A stretch of 17,733 bases of DNA from Treponema sp. (lineage in GTDB: Bacteria > Spirochaetota > Spirochaetia > Treponematales > Treponemataceae). The notes beneath the pieces are model-generated. The model saw nothing but the letters and a program-made list of their open reading frames with translations. It ran no database searches and had not been told where the DNA came from. Below, one piece after another: positions 7,871 through 17,733 of the stretch. The stretch lies in the NCBI GenBank assembly GCA_022510885.1, contig JAFLSP010000020.1, positions 1 through 17,733 of the forward strand, written 5' to 3'. Each line of letters begins with the position of its first letter. Positions within the stretch are counted from its first letter, which is position 1. The position numbers and the translations under genes are program-made.

Positions 7871-7965
7871 AGCTTGTAAAAAGCTGATAAACTCTCTCCG
7901 ATGCCCACTTCGGTGGGCGGCACGGGGGTCTCGGATGCGTTGCGTTTGGGACTCCCGTGTTTTTT
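7871..7965 (+). ncRNA. Candidate small RNA, about 95 nt, family unknown
   Basis: The RNA is bounded by the strong promoter (predicted start 7871) and an intrinsic terminator. Predicted structure has three parts. The first is a 5' hairpin AGCTT-GTAAA-AAGCT (7871-7885). A single-stranded pyrimidine-rich stretch with ACTCTCTCC (7891-7899) follows. Next is a very stable GCCCAC-TTCG-GTGGGC hairpin (7903-7918), and then the terminator stem. TCCGA (7897-7901) can also pair with TCGGA (7931-7935), giving an alternative fold. The RNA is divergent from the DUF2804 gene and points at the 3' end of the leftward cysE, so it is not the leader of any gene. It lacks the GGAA/AGCAG signature of SRP RNA, is too short for 6S or tmRNA, and matches no riboswitch I know. 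The CUCUCUCC stretch could pair with GGAG-type ribosome sites; that is inference. Confidence 0.72.
7921..7965 (+). terminator. Intrinsic terminator of the small RNA
   Basis: CACGGGGGTCTC (7921-7932) pairs with GGGACTCCCGTG (7948-7959) in a 12-bp stem with two G-U pairs. The loop is 15 bases and a run of six T (7960-7965) follows. Confidence 0.85.
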
Positions 7966-8046
7966 ATATGCCCGCAGGATGCGCGTGCTGTTCGCCTTTG
8001 TTCTATAAAAATGAAAGAACGCGGTAAACGGTGGTTGCTGTGGTAT

Positions 8047-8910
8047 CTACTGATTGTAGTAATGCGTGTGCGGGGGAACAGAGGTGGTGACCCAGGTATT
8101 GCCGCCGATGACGCTGCCTTTGCCGATGACCGTCTCTCCGCCCAGAATCGTGGCGTTGGCGTAAATCGTCACGTCGTCCTCAATCGTGGGATGTCGTTTT
8201 GTGTGCATGAGTGCTTTCTTCACGCTCAGCGCGCCCAAGGTCACGCCCTGGTACATCTTGACGTTGCTGCCGATGACCGTGGTCTCGCCGATGACGATGC
8301 CCGTCCCGTGGTCGATGAAGAATCGCTCGCCAATCGTCGCGCCCGGGTGGATGTCGATGCCCGTGCGGCTGTGGATGTATTCGGTCATGATGCGCGGGAT
8401 GACGGGTACGCCGTTTGCGTACAGGAAATGTGCCACACGGTAGACAGTAATCGCGTCAATGCCGGGGTAGGAGACGATGACCTCCTCGTCGTTGCGCGCG
8501 GCGGGGTCGCCCTCAAAAATCGCCTGCGTGTCCAGCAGAATCATGCGGCGGATTTCGGGAATCTCGTCGATGAGCGCGATTGCTGTCTTTTCGGCAAGTC
8601 CGTAGCAGTGCGAGGTCTTTGCCGCGTCGCCCGTGCCGTCCTTTTTGTTCACTTCATAGACGAGGGCTTTTTGTATCTCTTTGGTGAGCATGGCGATGAT
8701 ACGGTTGATGCGCTGCCCGGTGATATAGCGCAGGTTGCCCGCATCCACGGTCTCCGCCCTTTTGTAGCCCGGGTGAATGAGGCTCTGCAAGTCGTGTATC
8801 ACGGCGACCACGTTCTCGCGGTTGGGGAAGTTGTCCGCGCCGGCGCAGTTGACGCCGCCGTGTATTTCATAGGAAGCAAGAATCCGCTCTACCTGTCCGT
8901 CTATGCCCAT
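8047..8910 (-). CDS. cysE: Serine O-acetyltransferase (287 aa)
   Basis: The enzyme transfers acetyl from acetyl-CoA to L-serine, giving O-acetylserine for cysteine synthesis in the cytoplasm. An N-terminal helical part (about residues 1-160) precedes a left-handed beta-helix of hexapeptide repeats. Catalytic features are visible: Asp-His in [13 protein letters not shown] (His201) and the His of KRHPTIEDD (His240). The MYQGVTLGA segment typical of the family lies between them. The end ([10 protein letters not shown]) is short and lacks the usual C-terminal tail that binds cysteine synthase. The ATG at 8910 is chosen because GAGGAGA lies just upstream, though the spacing is tight; an in-frame GTG at 8931 would add seven residues. 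It faces the small-RNA gene tail to tail. Identity is strong; the symbol is by function (EpsC-like long form). Confidence 0.93.
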   Translation of the reverse strand: MGIDGQVERILASYEIHGGVNCAGADNFPNRENVVAVIHDLQSLIHPGYKRAETVDAGNLRYITGQRINRIIAMLTKEIQKALVYEVNKKDGTGDAAKTSHCYGLAEKTAIALIDEIPEIRRMILLDTQAIFEGDPAARNDEEVIVSYPGIDAITVYRVAHFLYANGVPVIPRIMTEYIHSRTGIDIHPGATIGERFFIDHGTGIVIGETTVIGSNVKMYQGVTLGALSVKKALMHTKRHPTIEDDVTIYANATILGGETVIGKGSVIGGNTWVTTSVPPHTHYYNQ

Positions 8911-8960
8911 CGTCTCCTCGTGTTTCCCCACGATACCACAAATCGGTACAAAACGCTAGG

Positions 8961-9002
8961 GGCATTGCGGCTCTCGTGGCTACGGAGGTTCTCGCAATGT
9001 CC
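8961..9002. repeat. Inverted repeat upstream of cysE
   Basis: CATTGCG (8963-8969) and CGCAATG (8993-8999) are perfect complements. The smaller CTC-T-CGT and ACG-GAG arms lie between them and can extend the hairpin. The element is about 50 bases upstream of the cysE ATG. There is no T run on either side, so it is not a typical terminator for either strand. Confidence 0.55.
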
Positions 9003-9022
9003 ATAATAATTCCATAACGCCT

Positions 9023-9052
9023 TCCCCCTGCGCGCAGGAAAAATCCCCCTGC
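9023..9052 (+). promoter_or_regulatory. Direct repeat TCCCCCTGC x2 upstream of the main operon promoter
   Basis: TCCCCCTGC occurs at 9023-9031 and again at 9044-9052, exactly 21 bases apart (two helical turns), ending six bases before the -35 box. The 12-bp palindrome CCTGCGCGCAGG (9027-9038) overlaps the first copy. The spacing suggests binding of a dimeric regulator on one face of the DNA. Confidence 0.5.
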
Positions 9053-9057
9053 TTCCC

Positions 9058-9086
9058 TTGACTAAAATCGCGCGCGTGGATATAAT
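9058..9086 (+). promoter_or_regulatory. Main promoter of the tRNA-rpmG-secE-nusG-rpl-rpo operon
   Basis: TTGACT (9058-9063), a 17-base spacer and a perfect TATAAT (9081-9086) form the promoter; the predicted start is about 9093. A perfect 6-bp hairpin AAACAC-CGTA-GTGTTT (9091-9106) lies at the very 5' end of the transcript. tRNA-Thr begins about 39 bases downstream. No other good promoter is seen before secE. Confidence 0.85.
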
Positions 9087-9131
9087 GCCAAAACACCGTA
9101 GTGTTTAGAACACATCGTTGTCTGCGTGTAC

Positions 9132-9204
9132 GCTCTTGTAGCTCAGTTGGTAGAGCACCGCATTGGTAGTGCGGAGGTCAGCGGTCCGATTCCGCTCGGG
9201 AGCT
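9132..9204 (+). tRNA. tRNA-Thr (anticodon GGT)
   Basis: The full cloverleaf is visible. Acceptor GCTCTTG (9132-9138) pairs with CGGGAGC (9197-9203). The D arm is GCTC/GAGC with the GG pair. The anticodon stem CCGCA/TGCGG holds loop TTGGTAG, giving anticodon GGT. The T stem is AGCGG/CCGCT. The T loop reads TCCGATT, so position 55 is C instead of the nearly invariant U. The discriminator is T9204, and CCA is not encoded. It is the first gene of the ribosomal/RNA polymerase operon, so it must be cut from a longer transcript. Confidence 0.93.
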
Positions 9205-9231
9205 GTGAGATTTTCATGCTAGGAGAATATG

Positions 9232-9408
9232 ATGGGCAGCAAGAAAAAGACCGCGATTGACATCATCGCGTTGCAGTGTTCGGAGTGCAAGCGCAAGAAC
9301 TACACGACGACCAAGAACCGCAAGAACATTCAGGGCAAGCTGGAGAAGAACAAGTATTGTCCGTTCTGCCGCAAGGAAATTCTGCACAAAGAGACAAAAG
9401 CAAAGTAA
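9232..9408 (+). CDS. rpmG: 50S ribosomal protein L33 (58 aa)
   Basis: This is a small basic protein of the large ribosomal subunit. It begins [16 protein letters not shown] and carries two CxxC pairs (CSEC and CPFC), the zinc-binding form of L33. Two tandem ATGs exist, at 9229 and 9232. The second is preferred because AGGAG (9221-9225) then has a six-base spacing rather than three. The gene lies between two tRNA genes; both flanking tRNAs must be excised from the same primary transcript, which would release an rpmG mRNA with short ends. Confidence 0.95.
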   Translation: MGSKKKTAIDIIALQCSECKRKNYTTTKNRKNIQGKLEKNKYCPFCRKEILHKETKAK

Positions 9409-9443
9409 ATCACGCTGCCGTTCGCGGCGGCTTGAGATATTTT

Positions 9444-9516
9444 AGGCCTGTAGTTCAGTAGGTAGAGCATCGGTCTCCAAAACCGAGTGTCGCGGGTTCA
9501 AATCCTGCCGGGCCTG
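9444..9516 (+). tRNA. tRNA-Trp (anticodon CCA)
   Basis: The cloverleaf has acceptor AGGCCTG (9444-9450) pairing with CGGGCCT (9509-9515). The anticodon stem TCGGT/ACCGA holds loop CTCCAAA, giving anticodon CCA. The T loop is TTCAAAT with stem GCGGG/CCTGC. The discriminator is G9516, the usual base for bacterial tryptophan tRNA. CCA is not encoded. The gene sits 35 bases after rpmG and 48 bases before secE. Confidence 0.96.
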
Positions 9517-9564
9517 TATGTAGGGGATGTGGCGTTTCGCCGTGTCCTGCGGACGAGGATAGCT

Positions 9565-9744
9565 ATGGCAAAAGTGGTTGGATTTTTTAAAGAGTGCGGG
9601 GCTGAGTTGCGCAAGGTTGTTTGGCCCAGTCGCGATGACGTAGTGTCGTCGGTGAAAGTCGTTATCATCTCTACAGTTATTATTGCGGTTGTTCTTGGTG
9701 CGCTTGACCTGTTGTTTTCGACCGGTATGCGTTTGGTGTTTTAG
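9565..9744 (+). CDS. secE: Preprotein translocase subunit SecE (59 aa)
   Basis: SecE is the essential single-span partner that clamps SecY in the inner-membrane Sec channel. The short form is seen: an amphipathic N-terminal helix with the conserved ELRKVVWPSRDDV segment (residues 14-26), then one hydrophobic membrane helix (about 29-51). The ATG at 9565 has GAGGA (9555-9559) five bases upstream. An upstream in-frame ATG at 9487 lies inside tRNA-Trp and is rejected. nusG begins nine bases after the stop, the classical secE-nusG pair. Confidence 0.95.
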   Translation: MAKVVGFFKECGAELRKVVWPSRDDVVSSVKVVIISTVIIAVVLGALDLLFSTGMRLVF

Positions 9745-9753
9745 GACTGGCAG

Positions 9754-10314
9754 ATGGCTAAGAATTGGTACATTGTCCACACGTATACCGGGTATGAGAA
9801 TAAGATTGAGCGTACCATCCGTCAGATGCTTGAGGCGGGTGATTTGGACTCAAGCGTGGTGTGCGACGTGAAGGTTCCCGTGGAGGAAGTCGTCGAAATT
9901 AAGGACGGCAAGAAAAAATCCCGCAAGGATAAGTTTCTGCCCGGCTACATTATGATGGAGCTGGACTTGCCGGAAATCGGCTGGAAAGACGTGTGCGGCA
10001 CGCTTCGCCGCATTCAGGGGGTGACAGGCTTTGTCGGTACGAGTCCGAACGAACATCCGCGCCCCATCTCCGCCGAAGAGGCGAAAAATATGCTGCAAAG
10101 GTCTGGCGACATCAAGGGCGAAAAAACGGCGCGCGTGGTGCAGTCCTATGAGGTGGGCGACCAGGTGAAGATTACCGACGGTCCGTTCGCTACGTTCAGC
10201 GGCGCGGTGGAGGAAGTCAACGCGGAGAAAAATAAACTGCGCGTCATGGTGCAGATTTTTGGTCGCGCTACGCCGGTGGAAGTGGACTTGCTGCAAGTGG
10301 AGCGGCTGGTCTGA
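9754..10314 (+). CDS. nusG: Transcription termination/antitermination protein NusG (186 aa)
   Basis: NusG binds the RNA polymerase clamp, suppresses pausing and links polymerase to Rho or to the ribosome. The NGN domain starts at MAKNWYIVHTYTGYENK and contains FLPGYIMMELDL (about residues 68-79). A C-terminal KOW domain holds VGDQVKITDGPFATFSGAVEEVN (split here: VGDQVKITDGPF then ATFSGAVEEVN, about residues 134-156). It ends near ATPVEVDLLQVERLV. The length is normal. AGGA overlapping the secE stop (9743-9746) serves as ribosome site, so translation is probably coupled. An acidic-basic insert EIKDGKKKSRKDK (about residues 47-61), with treponemal relatives by memory, enlarges the NGN domain slightly. 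Confidence 0.97.
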   Translation: MAKNWYIVHTYTGYENKIERTIRQMLEAGDLDSSVVCDVKVPVEEVVEIKDGKKKSRKDKFLPGYIMMELDLPEIGWKDVCGTLRRIQGVTGFVGTSPNEHPRPISAEEAKNMLQRSGDIKGEKTARVVQSYEVGDQVKITDGPFATFSGAVEEVNAEKNKLRVMVQIFGRATPVEVDLLQVERLV

Positions 10315-10330
10315 TAAAAAACGCATAGTT

Positions 10331-10359
10331 TTGGGTGCGTCCGCATCCATTCCTATACT
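10331..10359 (+). promoter_or_regulatory. Candidate internal promoter before rplK
   Basis: TTGGGT (10331-10336), a 17-base spacer and TATACT (10354-10359) are seen. The predicted start is about 10366, exactly at the foot of the leader hairpin. The -35 box matches only its first three bases, so this is tentative. Confidence 0.45.
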
Positions 10360-10365
10360 TTGGGA

Positions 10366-10420
10366 GAAACGCATATCCGTCGGATACAGGCGTTTCGCTA
10401 GAACGGACGGTTTCCGTCTG
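10366..10420 (+). promoter_or_regulatory. Structured rplK-rplA leader, possible L1 feedback site
   Basis: Two hairpins follow one another. The first pairs GAAACGC (10366-10372) with GCGTTTC (10390-10396), with ATCC/GGAT inside and an asymmetric internal loop. The second pairs CGGACGG (10404-10410) with CCGTCTG (10414-10420) around a TTT loop. There is no T run, so it is not a terminator. In many bacteria ribosomal protein L1 represses its own operon by binding an rRNA-like hairpin in the rplK leader, which makes this an obvious candidate; I did not verify the L1-binding bases. Confidence 0.5.
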
Positions 10421-10448
10421 ATTCACTACCAAAATAAGGAGCTACAAT

Positions 10449-10883
10449 ATGGCTACAAAAAAGGTTACGGCTGTCATCAAATTGCAGTGTCCGGCAGGGG
10501 CTGCGACTCCCGCCCCGCCGATTGGTCCTGCGCTTGGTCCGCACGGCGTGAGCGCACCGAAATTCGTGCAGGAATTCAATGACAGAACGAAGTCGATGGA
10601 GAAAGGGCTGATTATCCCGGTCGTCATCACGGTCTATCAGGACAAGTCCTACACGTTCATTCTGAAAACGCCTCCGGCGGCGGTGCTTATCAAGAAAGCG
10701 CTCAAACTGGACAAGGGTTCGGGCAACCCGCTGCGCGACAAAGTGGGCAAGCTGACGCAGGCGCAGCTGGAGGAAATCGCGAAGACGAAGATGCCCGACG
10801 TGAACGCGAATGACCTTGAAGCGGCAAAGAAAATCGTCGCCGGTACTGCGCGCAGTATGGGTGTTGAAGTGGAGGCAAACTAA
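10449..10883 (+). CDS. rplK: 50S ribosomal protein L11 (144 aa)
   Basis: L11 binds 23S rRNA at the GTPase-associated centre and is the contact for elongation factors and thiopeptide antibiotics. The N-terminal domain has the proline-rich block [20 protein letters not shown] (residues 16-35). The rRNA-binding C-terminal domain contains [13 protein letters not shown] (about 74-86) and ends in [11 protein letters not shown]. The length is normal. AAGGAG (10436-10441) lies seven bases before the ATG. Its stop shares one base with the rplA start (TAATG), so translation of the two is coupled. Confidence 0.97.
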   Translation: MATKKVTAVIKLQCPAGAATPAPPIGPALGPHGVSAPKFVQEFNDRTKSMEKGLIIPVVITVYQDKSYTFILKTPPAAVLIKKALKLDKGSGNPLRDKVGKLTQAQLEEIAKTKMPDVNANDLEAAKKIVAGTARSMGVEVEAN

Positions 10884-11566
10884 TGAAACGCGGAAAGAAC
10901 TATCGTGCTGCGCTGGCTAAGTATGACCCCCAGCAGCACTACGATGTGACAAAGGCCTGCGAGGTGGTCAAAGACCTGCACTACGTGAAATTCGACGAGA
11001 CGGTTGAGGCGCACATTTCGCTCAAACTCGGCAAGAGCCAGACTGTCCGCGATACGTTGGTGTTCCCCAACCAGTTCCGTGGCGAGAAGAAAGTGCTCGT
11101 GTTCTGCCGCGACGAGCGCGCGAAAGAGGCGTTGGACGCGGGCGCGACCTATGCGGGCGCGCAGGAATATATCGACAAAGTGAAGGGCGGCTGGCTTGAC
11201 TTTGACGTTGCCGTCGCTACGCCCGACATGATGAAGGACGTCGGCCGTCTGGGTATGGTGCTCGGTCGCAAGGGGCTGATGCCGAACCCGAAGACGGGCA
11301 CGGTCACGAATGACATCGTTGCCGCAATCGGCGAGCTGAAGAAAGGCCGCACCGAATACCGCGCGGACAAAACGGGCATCGTGCATATTGCCGTGGGCAA
11401 GGTCTCCATGGACGCGGCGAAGGTCGCGGAGAACGTTTCGGCGCTGCTTTCTGAAATCATCCGCAAGAAGCCGTCGGACGCGAAAGCGGACTTCGTGCGC
11501 TCCGTGTCGGTCAGTTCGTCAATGGGTCCCGGCGTGTGGGTGGACTTTAAACAGGAGGATAAATAA
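10883..11566 (+). CDS. rplA: 50S ribosomal protein L1 (227 aa)
   Basis: L1 forms the mobile stalk at the ribosomal E site and is a translational repressor of its own operon in many bacteria. It begins [16 protein letters not shown] and carries the signature GRLGMVLGRKGLMPNPKTGT (residues 127-146). The length is normal. The ribosome site GGAGG (10871-10875) is inside the end of rplK, seven bases before the ATG. It overlaps rplK by one base and is followed closely by rplJ. Confidence 0.97.
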   Translation: MKRGKNYRAALAKYDPQQHYDVTKACEVVKDLHYVKFDETVEAHISLKLGKSQTVRDTLVFPNQFRGEKKVLVFCRDERAKEALDAGATYAGAQEYIDKVKGGWLDFDVAVATPDMMKDVGRLGMVLGRKGLMPNPKTGTVTNDIVAAIGELKKGRTEYRADKTGIVHIAVGKVSMDAAKVAENVSALLSEIIRKKPSDAKADFVRSVSVSSSMGPGVWVDFKQEDK

Positions 11567-11568
11567 CT

Positions 11569-12084
11569 ATGGCTATCATGGCAAAGAAAATCCAGCCTGC
11601 TAAAGCGGATGCTATCAAGGCGGCGAAAGAAACGCTGTCTGCGTACAGCGACTACATCTTTGCGGACTATCGCGGTCTGACGGTGGAGCAGATTACCACC
11701 CTGCGCGACAAGTTGCGCGAGAAAGAGGCGGCGTTCAAGGTCATCAAGAATACTTTTGCGCGCGTCGCTTTTGAGGAGATGAACATCGGGAGCGTCGCCG
11801 AGTACCTGACCGGGCCGACCGCAATCGCGATGGTCAAAGAGGACACCAACGAGGCGGCGAAAATCCTGTACGATTTTGCGAAAGAGGCTCCCGCCTTGCA
11901 GGTGAAGGGCGGCTATATCGGCAGCGAGGTGTACGACGCGGCGAAGGTCGAGGCGTTCTCCAAGGTGCCGGGCAAGAAGCAGCTCATCGCAATGCTTATG
12001 TCTGCTATCAACGGACCGGCGCAGAAGATTGCCGCGACCTTGCAGGCGTATGTGGACAAGAAATCAGCAGAAGGCGCGAACTGA
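11569..12084 (+). CDS. rplJ: 50S ribosomal protein L10 (171 aa)
   Basis: L10 anchors the L7/L12 dimers to the ribosomal stalk base. The N-terminal domain contains YIFADYRGLTVEQITTLRDK (about residues 28-47) and KVIKNTFARVAF (about 57-68). The C-terminal helix that carries L12 dimers is AQKIAATLQAYVDKKSAEGAN at the end of the chain. The ATG at 11569 follows the rplA stop by two bases and has AGGAGG (11553-11558) ten bases upstream. A second in-frame ATG at 11578 (MAKKIQPAK) is possible but would be 19 bases from that site. A structured 162-base gap follows before rplL. Confidence 0.95.
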   Translation: MAIMAKKIQPAKADAIKAAKETLSAYSDYIFADYRGLTVEQITTLRDKLREKEAAFKVIKNTFARVAFEEMNIGSVAEYLTGPTAIAMVKEDTNEAAKILYDFAKEAPALQVKGGYIGSEVYDAAKVEAFSKVPGKKQLIAMLMSAINGPAQKIAATLQAYVDKKSAEGAN

Positions 12085-12101
12085 CGCTTTCTTTTGATGG
12101 G

Positions 12102-12222
12102 CGCGGTCAGACTTCGTGTGCTGTCGGACTGTCCGCGTTTTGCCGGTCATCGTGCCGGCGCATTGACCGCGGGGCATGGGCGCAGTTTGCGCTTCCCGCG
12201 GCAAAATCGGCTTGAAAAAGCC
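12102..12222 (+). promoter_or_regulatory. Structured rplJ-rplL intergenic RNA with competing helices
   Basis: TGACCGCG (12164-12171) can pair with CGCGGTCA (12102-12109). Its first six bases (12164-12169) can instead pair with the nearer CGGTCA (12144-12149). Its last five bases also belong to CCGCGGG (12167-12173), which pairs perfectly with CCCGCGG (12195-12201) around an inner GCGCA-GTT-TGCGC hairpin. A fourth hairpin GGCTT-GAAA-AAGCC (12209-12222) precedes the rplL ribosome site. These folds are mutually exclusive in part, as expected of an RNA switch or a tuned processing site. There is no T run. Confidence 0.55.
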
Positions 12223-12246
12223 AATGCCTATTGAGGAGAAGATAAT

Positions 12247-12627
12247 ATGGCAGCTATCACAAAAGAGGACATTCTTGAAGCAATCGCGAACATGACGGTT
12301 CTGGAAGCGTCAGAGCTGGTCAAGGCGATGGAGGAGAAATTCGGCGTTACTGCGGCGGTTGCCGTGGCGGCAGGTCCGGCGGCAGGTCCGGCGGCTGGTG
12401 CTGAGGAAGAGCAGTCCGAGTTTACCGTTACGCTCGATTCGTTTGACGCGGCGAAGAAAATCCCGGTCATCAAGGCGGTGCGCGAGGTTACCGGTCTTGG
12501 TCTGGGCGAGGCAAAGGCGCTGGTCGAAGGCGCGCCGAAAGAGCTGAAGGCCGGCGTGAGCAAGGCTGATGCGGATGCCATCATCGCGAAGATTACCGAA
12601 GCGGGTGGCAAGGCTTCCAAGAAATAG
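12247..12627 (+). CDS. rplL: 50S ribosomal protein L7/L12 (126 aa)
   Basis: This is the multi-copy acidic stalk protein that recruits translation factors. The N-terminal dimerisation helix pair ([20 protein letters not shown]) is joined by an Ala/Gly/Pro hinge (about residues 38-52, [11 protein letters not shown]) to the C-terminal factor-binding domain. That domain contains [20 protein letters not shown] and ends in [12 protein letters not shown]. The ribosome site GAGGAG (12233-12238) lies eight bases upstream. The hinge DNA is a 12-bp tandem repeat. A strong hairpin starts ten bases after the stop and probably reduces read-through into rpoB. Confidence 0.97.
   Translation: MAAITKEDILEAIANMTVLEASELVKAMEEKFGVTAAVAVAAGPAAGPAAGAEEEQSEFTVTLDSFDAAKKIPVIKAVREVTGLGLGEAKALVEGAPKELKAGVSKADADAIIAKITEAGGKASKK
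12366..12401 (+). repeat. 12-bp tandem repeat in the rplL hinge
   Basis: GGCGGCAGGTCC occurs twice in a row (12366-12377, 12378-12389), followed by a third copy with two changes (12390-12401). It encodes the repeated Ala-Ala-Gly-Pro hinge. Confidence 0.85.
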
Positions 12628-12636
12628 CGATGTGTT

Positions 12637-12702
12637 CTCCGCGGCGCAATGCGGCGCGGAGGCATTCATGCAAAGACAGGCTCTTGTGCGGGTCTGTCTT
12701 TG
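12637..12702 (+). promoter_or_regulatory. rplL-rpoB intergenic hairpins (attenuator or processing site)
   Basis: The first hairpin is CTCCGCG (12637-12643) with CGCGGAG (12655-12661), with an inner CGC-AAT-GCG arm across a G-G mismatch. The second is CAAAGACAG (12671-12679) with CTGTCTTTG (12694-12702), a perfect 9-bp stem with a 14-base loop. Neither is followed by a T run. The arrangement parallels the E. coli rplL-rpoB gap, which holds an attenuator and an RNase III site. The rest of the gap (12703-12823) shows an AT-rich patch TTTAAAACGTTTTATA and no convincing promoter. Confidence 0.6.
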
Positions 12703-12823
12703 TGCATATTTAAAACGTTTTATACAGGCGTTCGGCTTGTGCTGAGTGCGGTGCGGGCAGGTTCTGCAAGCATTCGTATCTTGTAGCAAGCGGAAATGCC
12801 AAATTTTTAGCATGAGGTACATG

Positions 12824-17733
<4,910 letters not shown>

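Noticed and set aside
7871..7965. SRP RNA (ffs), 6S RNA or riboswitch identity for the small RNA
   Set aside because: No GGAA tetraloop with the AGCAG side, wrong length and no central bubble for 6S, and no gene downstream on the same strand for a riboswitch to control.
7901..8008. Short peptide frame inside the small RNA (ATG at 7901, 35 codons)
   Set aside because: No ribosome site, and it runs through the terminator stem and T run, so most transcripts would lack its end.
8911..9002. T-box leader for cysE
   Set aside because: No T-box AGGGTGG-type sequence and no terminator; only a simple inverted repeat.
7957..9006. + strand open frame of 349 codons opposite cysE
   Set aside because: Antisense to a clear serine acetyltransferase with conserved catalytic histidines; it also begins inside the small-RNA terminator.
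9487..9564. Upstream start for secE at 9487
   Set aside because: It lies inside tRNA-Trp; the ATG at 9565 has a ribosome site and the usual SecE N-terminus.
12700..12726. rpoB-proximal promoter (TTGTGC / TATACA)
   Set aside because: Spacing is 15 bases and both hexamers are poor matches; not reported as a feature.

Overview
The window looks like chromosome from a GC-rich spirochaete of the Treponema lineage. This is an inference from the RpoB and NusG sequences and from the gene order tRNA-Thr, rpmG, tRNA-Trp, secE, nusG, rplK-rplA-rplJ-rplL, rpoB, rpoC. I could not run a database search. No mobile element, CRISPR array or rRNA gene was seen.

Left part (1-4610). The N-terminal 1067 codons of purL (purine synthesis) run leftward off the window edge. 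Divergent from it is a two-gene unit: a DUF308/HdeD-type membrane protein and a conserved protein of unknown function. Both facing promoters have consensus-like -35/-10 pairs with 17-bp spacing, and both -10 boxes end six bases before the ATG, so both mRNAs appear leaderless. A large inverted repeat fills the space between the two -35 boxes.

Middle part (4607-9002). A leftward pair holds a DUF2804-family protein and an unrecognised 679-residue protein. The 679-residue gene overlaps the end of the rightward unit by 4 bases. A rightward small-RNA gene follows at about 7871-7965, with A/T-rich upstream DNA, a near-perfect extended -10 promoter and an intrinsic terminator. It matches no RNA family I know and is the best candidate here for something undescribed. 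Then comes a leftward serine O-acetyltransferase gene (cysE type) with an inverted repeat upstream.

Right part (9023-17733). A strong promoter, preceded by a 9-bp direct repeat at 21-bp spacing, drives the translation/transcription operon: tRNA-Thr(GGU), L33, tRNA-Trp(CCA), SecE, NusG, L11, L1, L10, L7/L12, RNA polymerase beta and the start of beta-prime. Gaps inside the operon (nusG-rplK, rplJ-rplL, rplL-rpoB) hold stable inverted repeats that probably set the relative output of ribosomal proteins and polymerase. RpoB has serine at the E. coli 531 position, where treponemes typically have asparagine, and tRNA-Thr has C instead of U at position 55.
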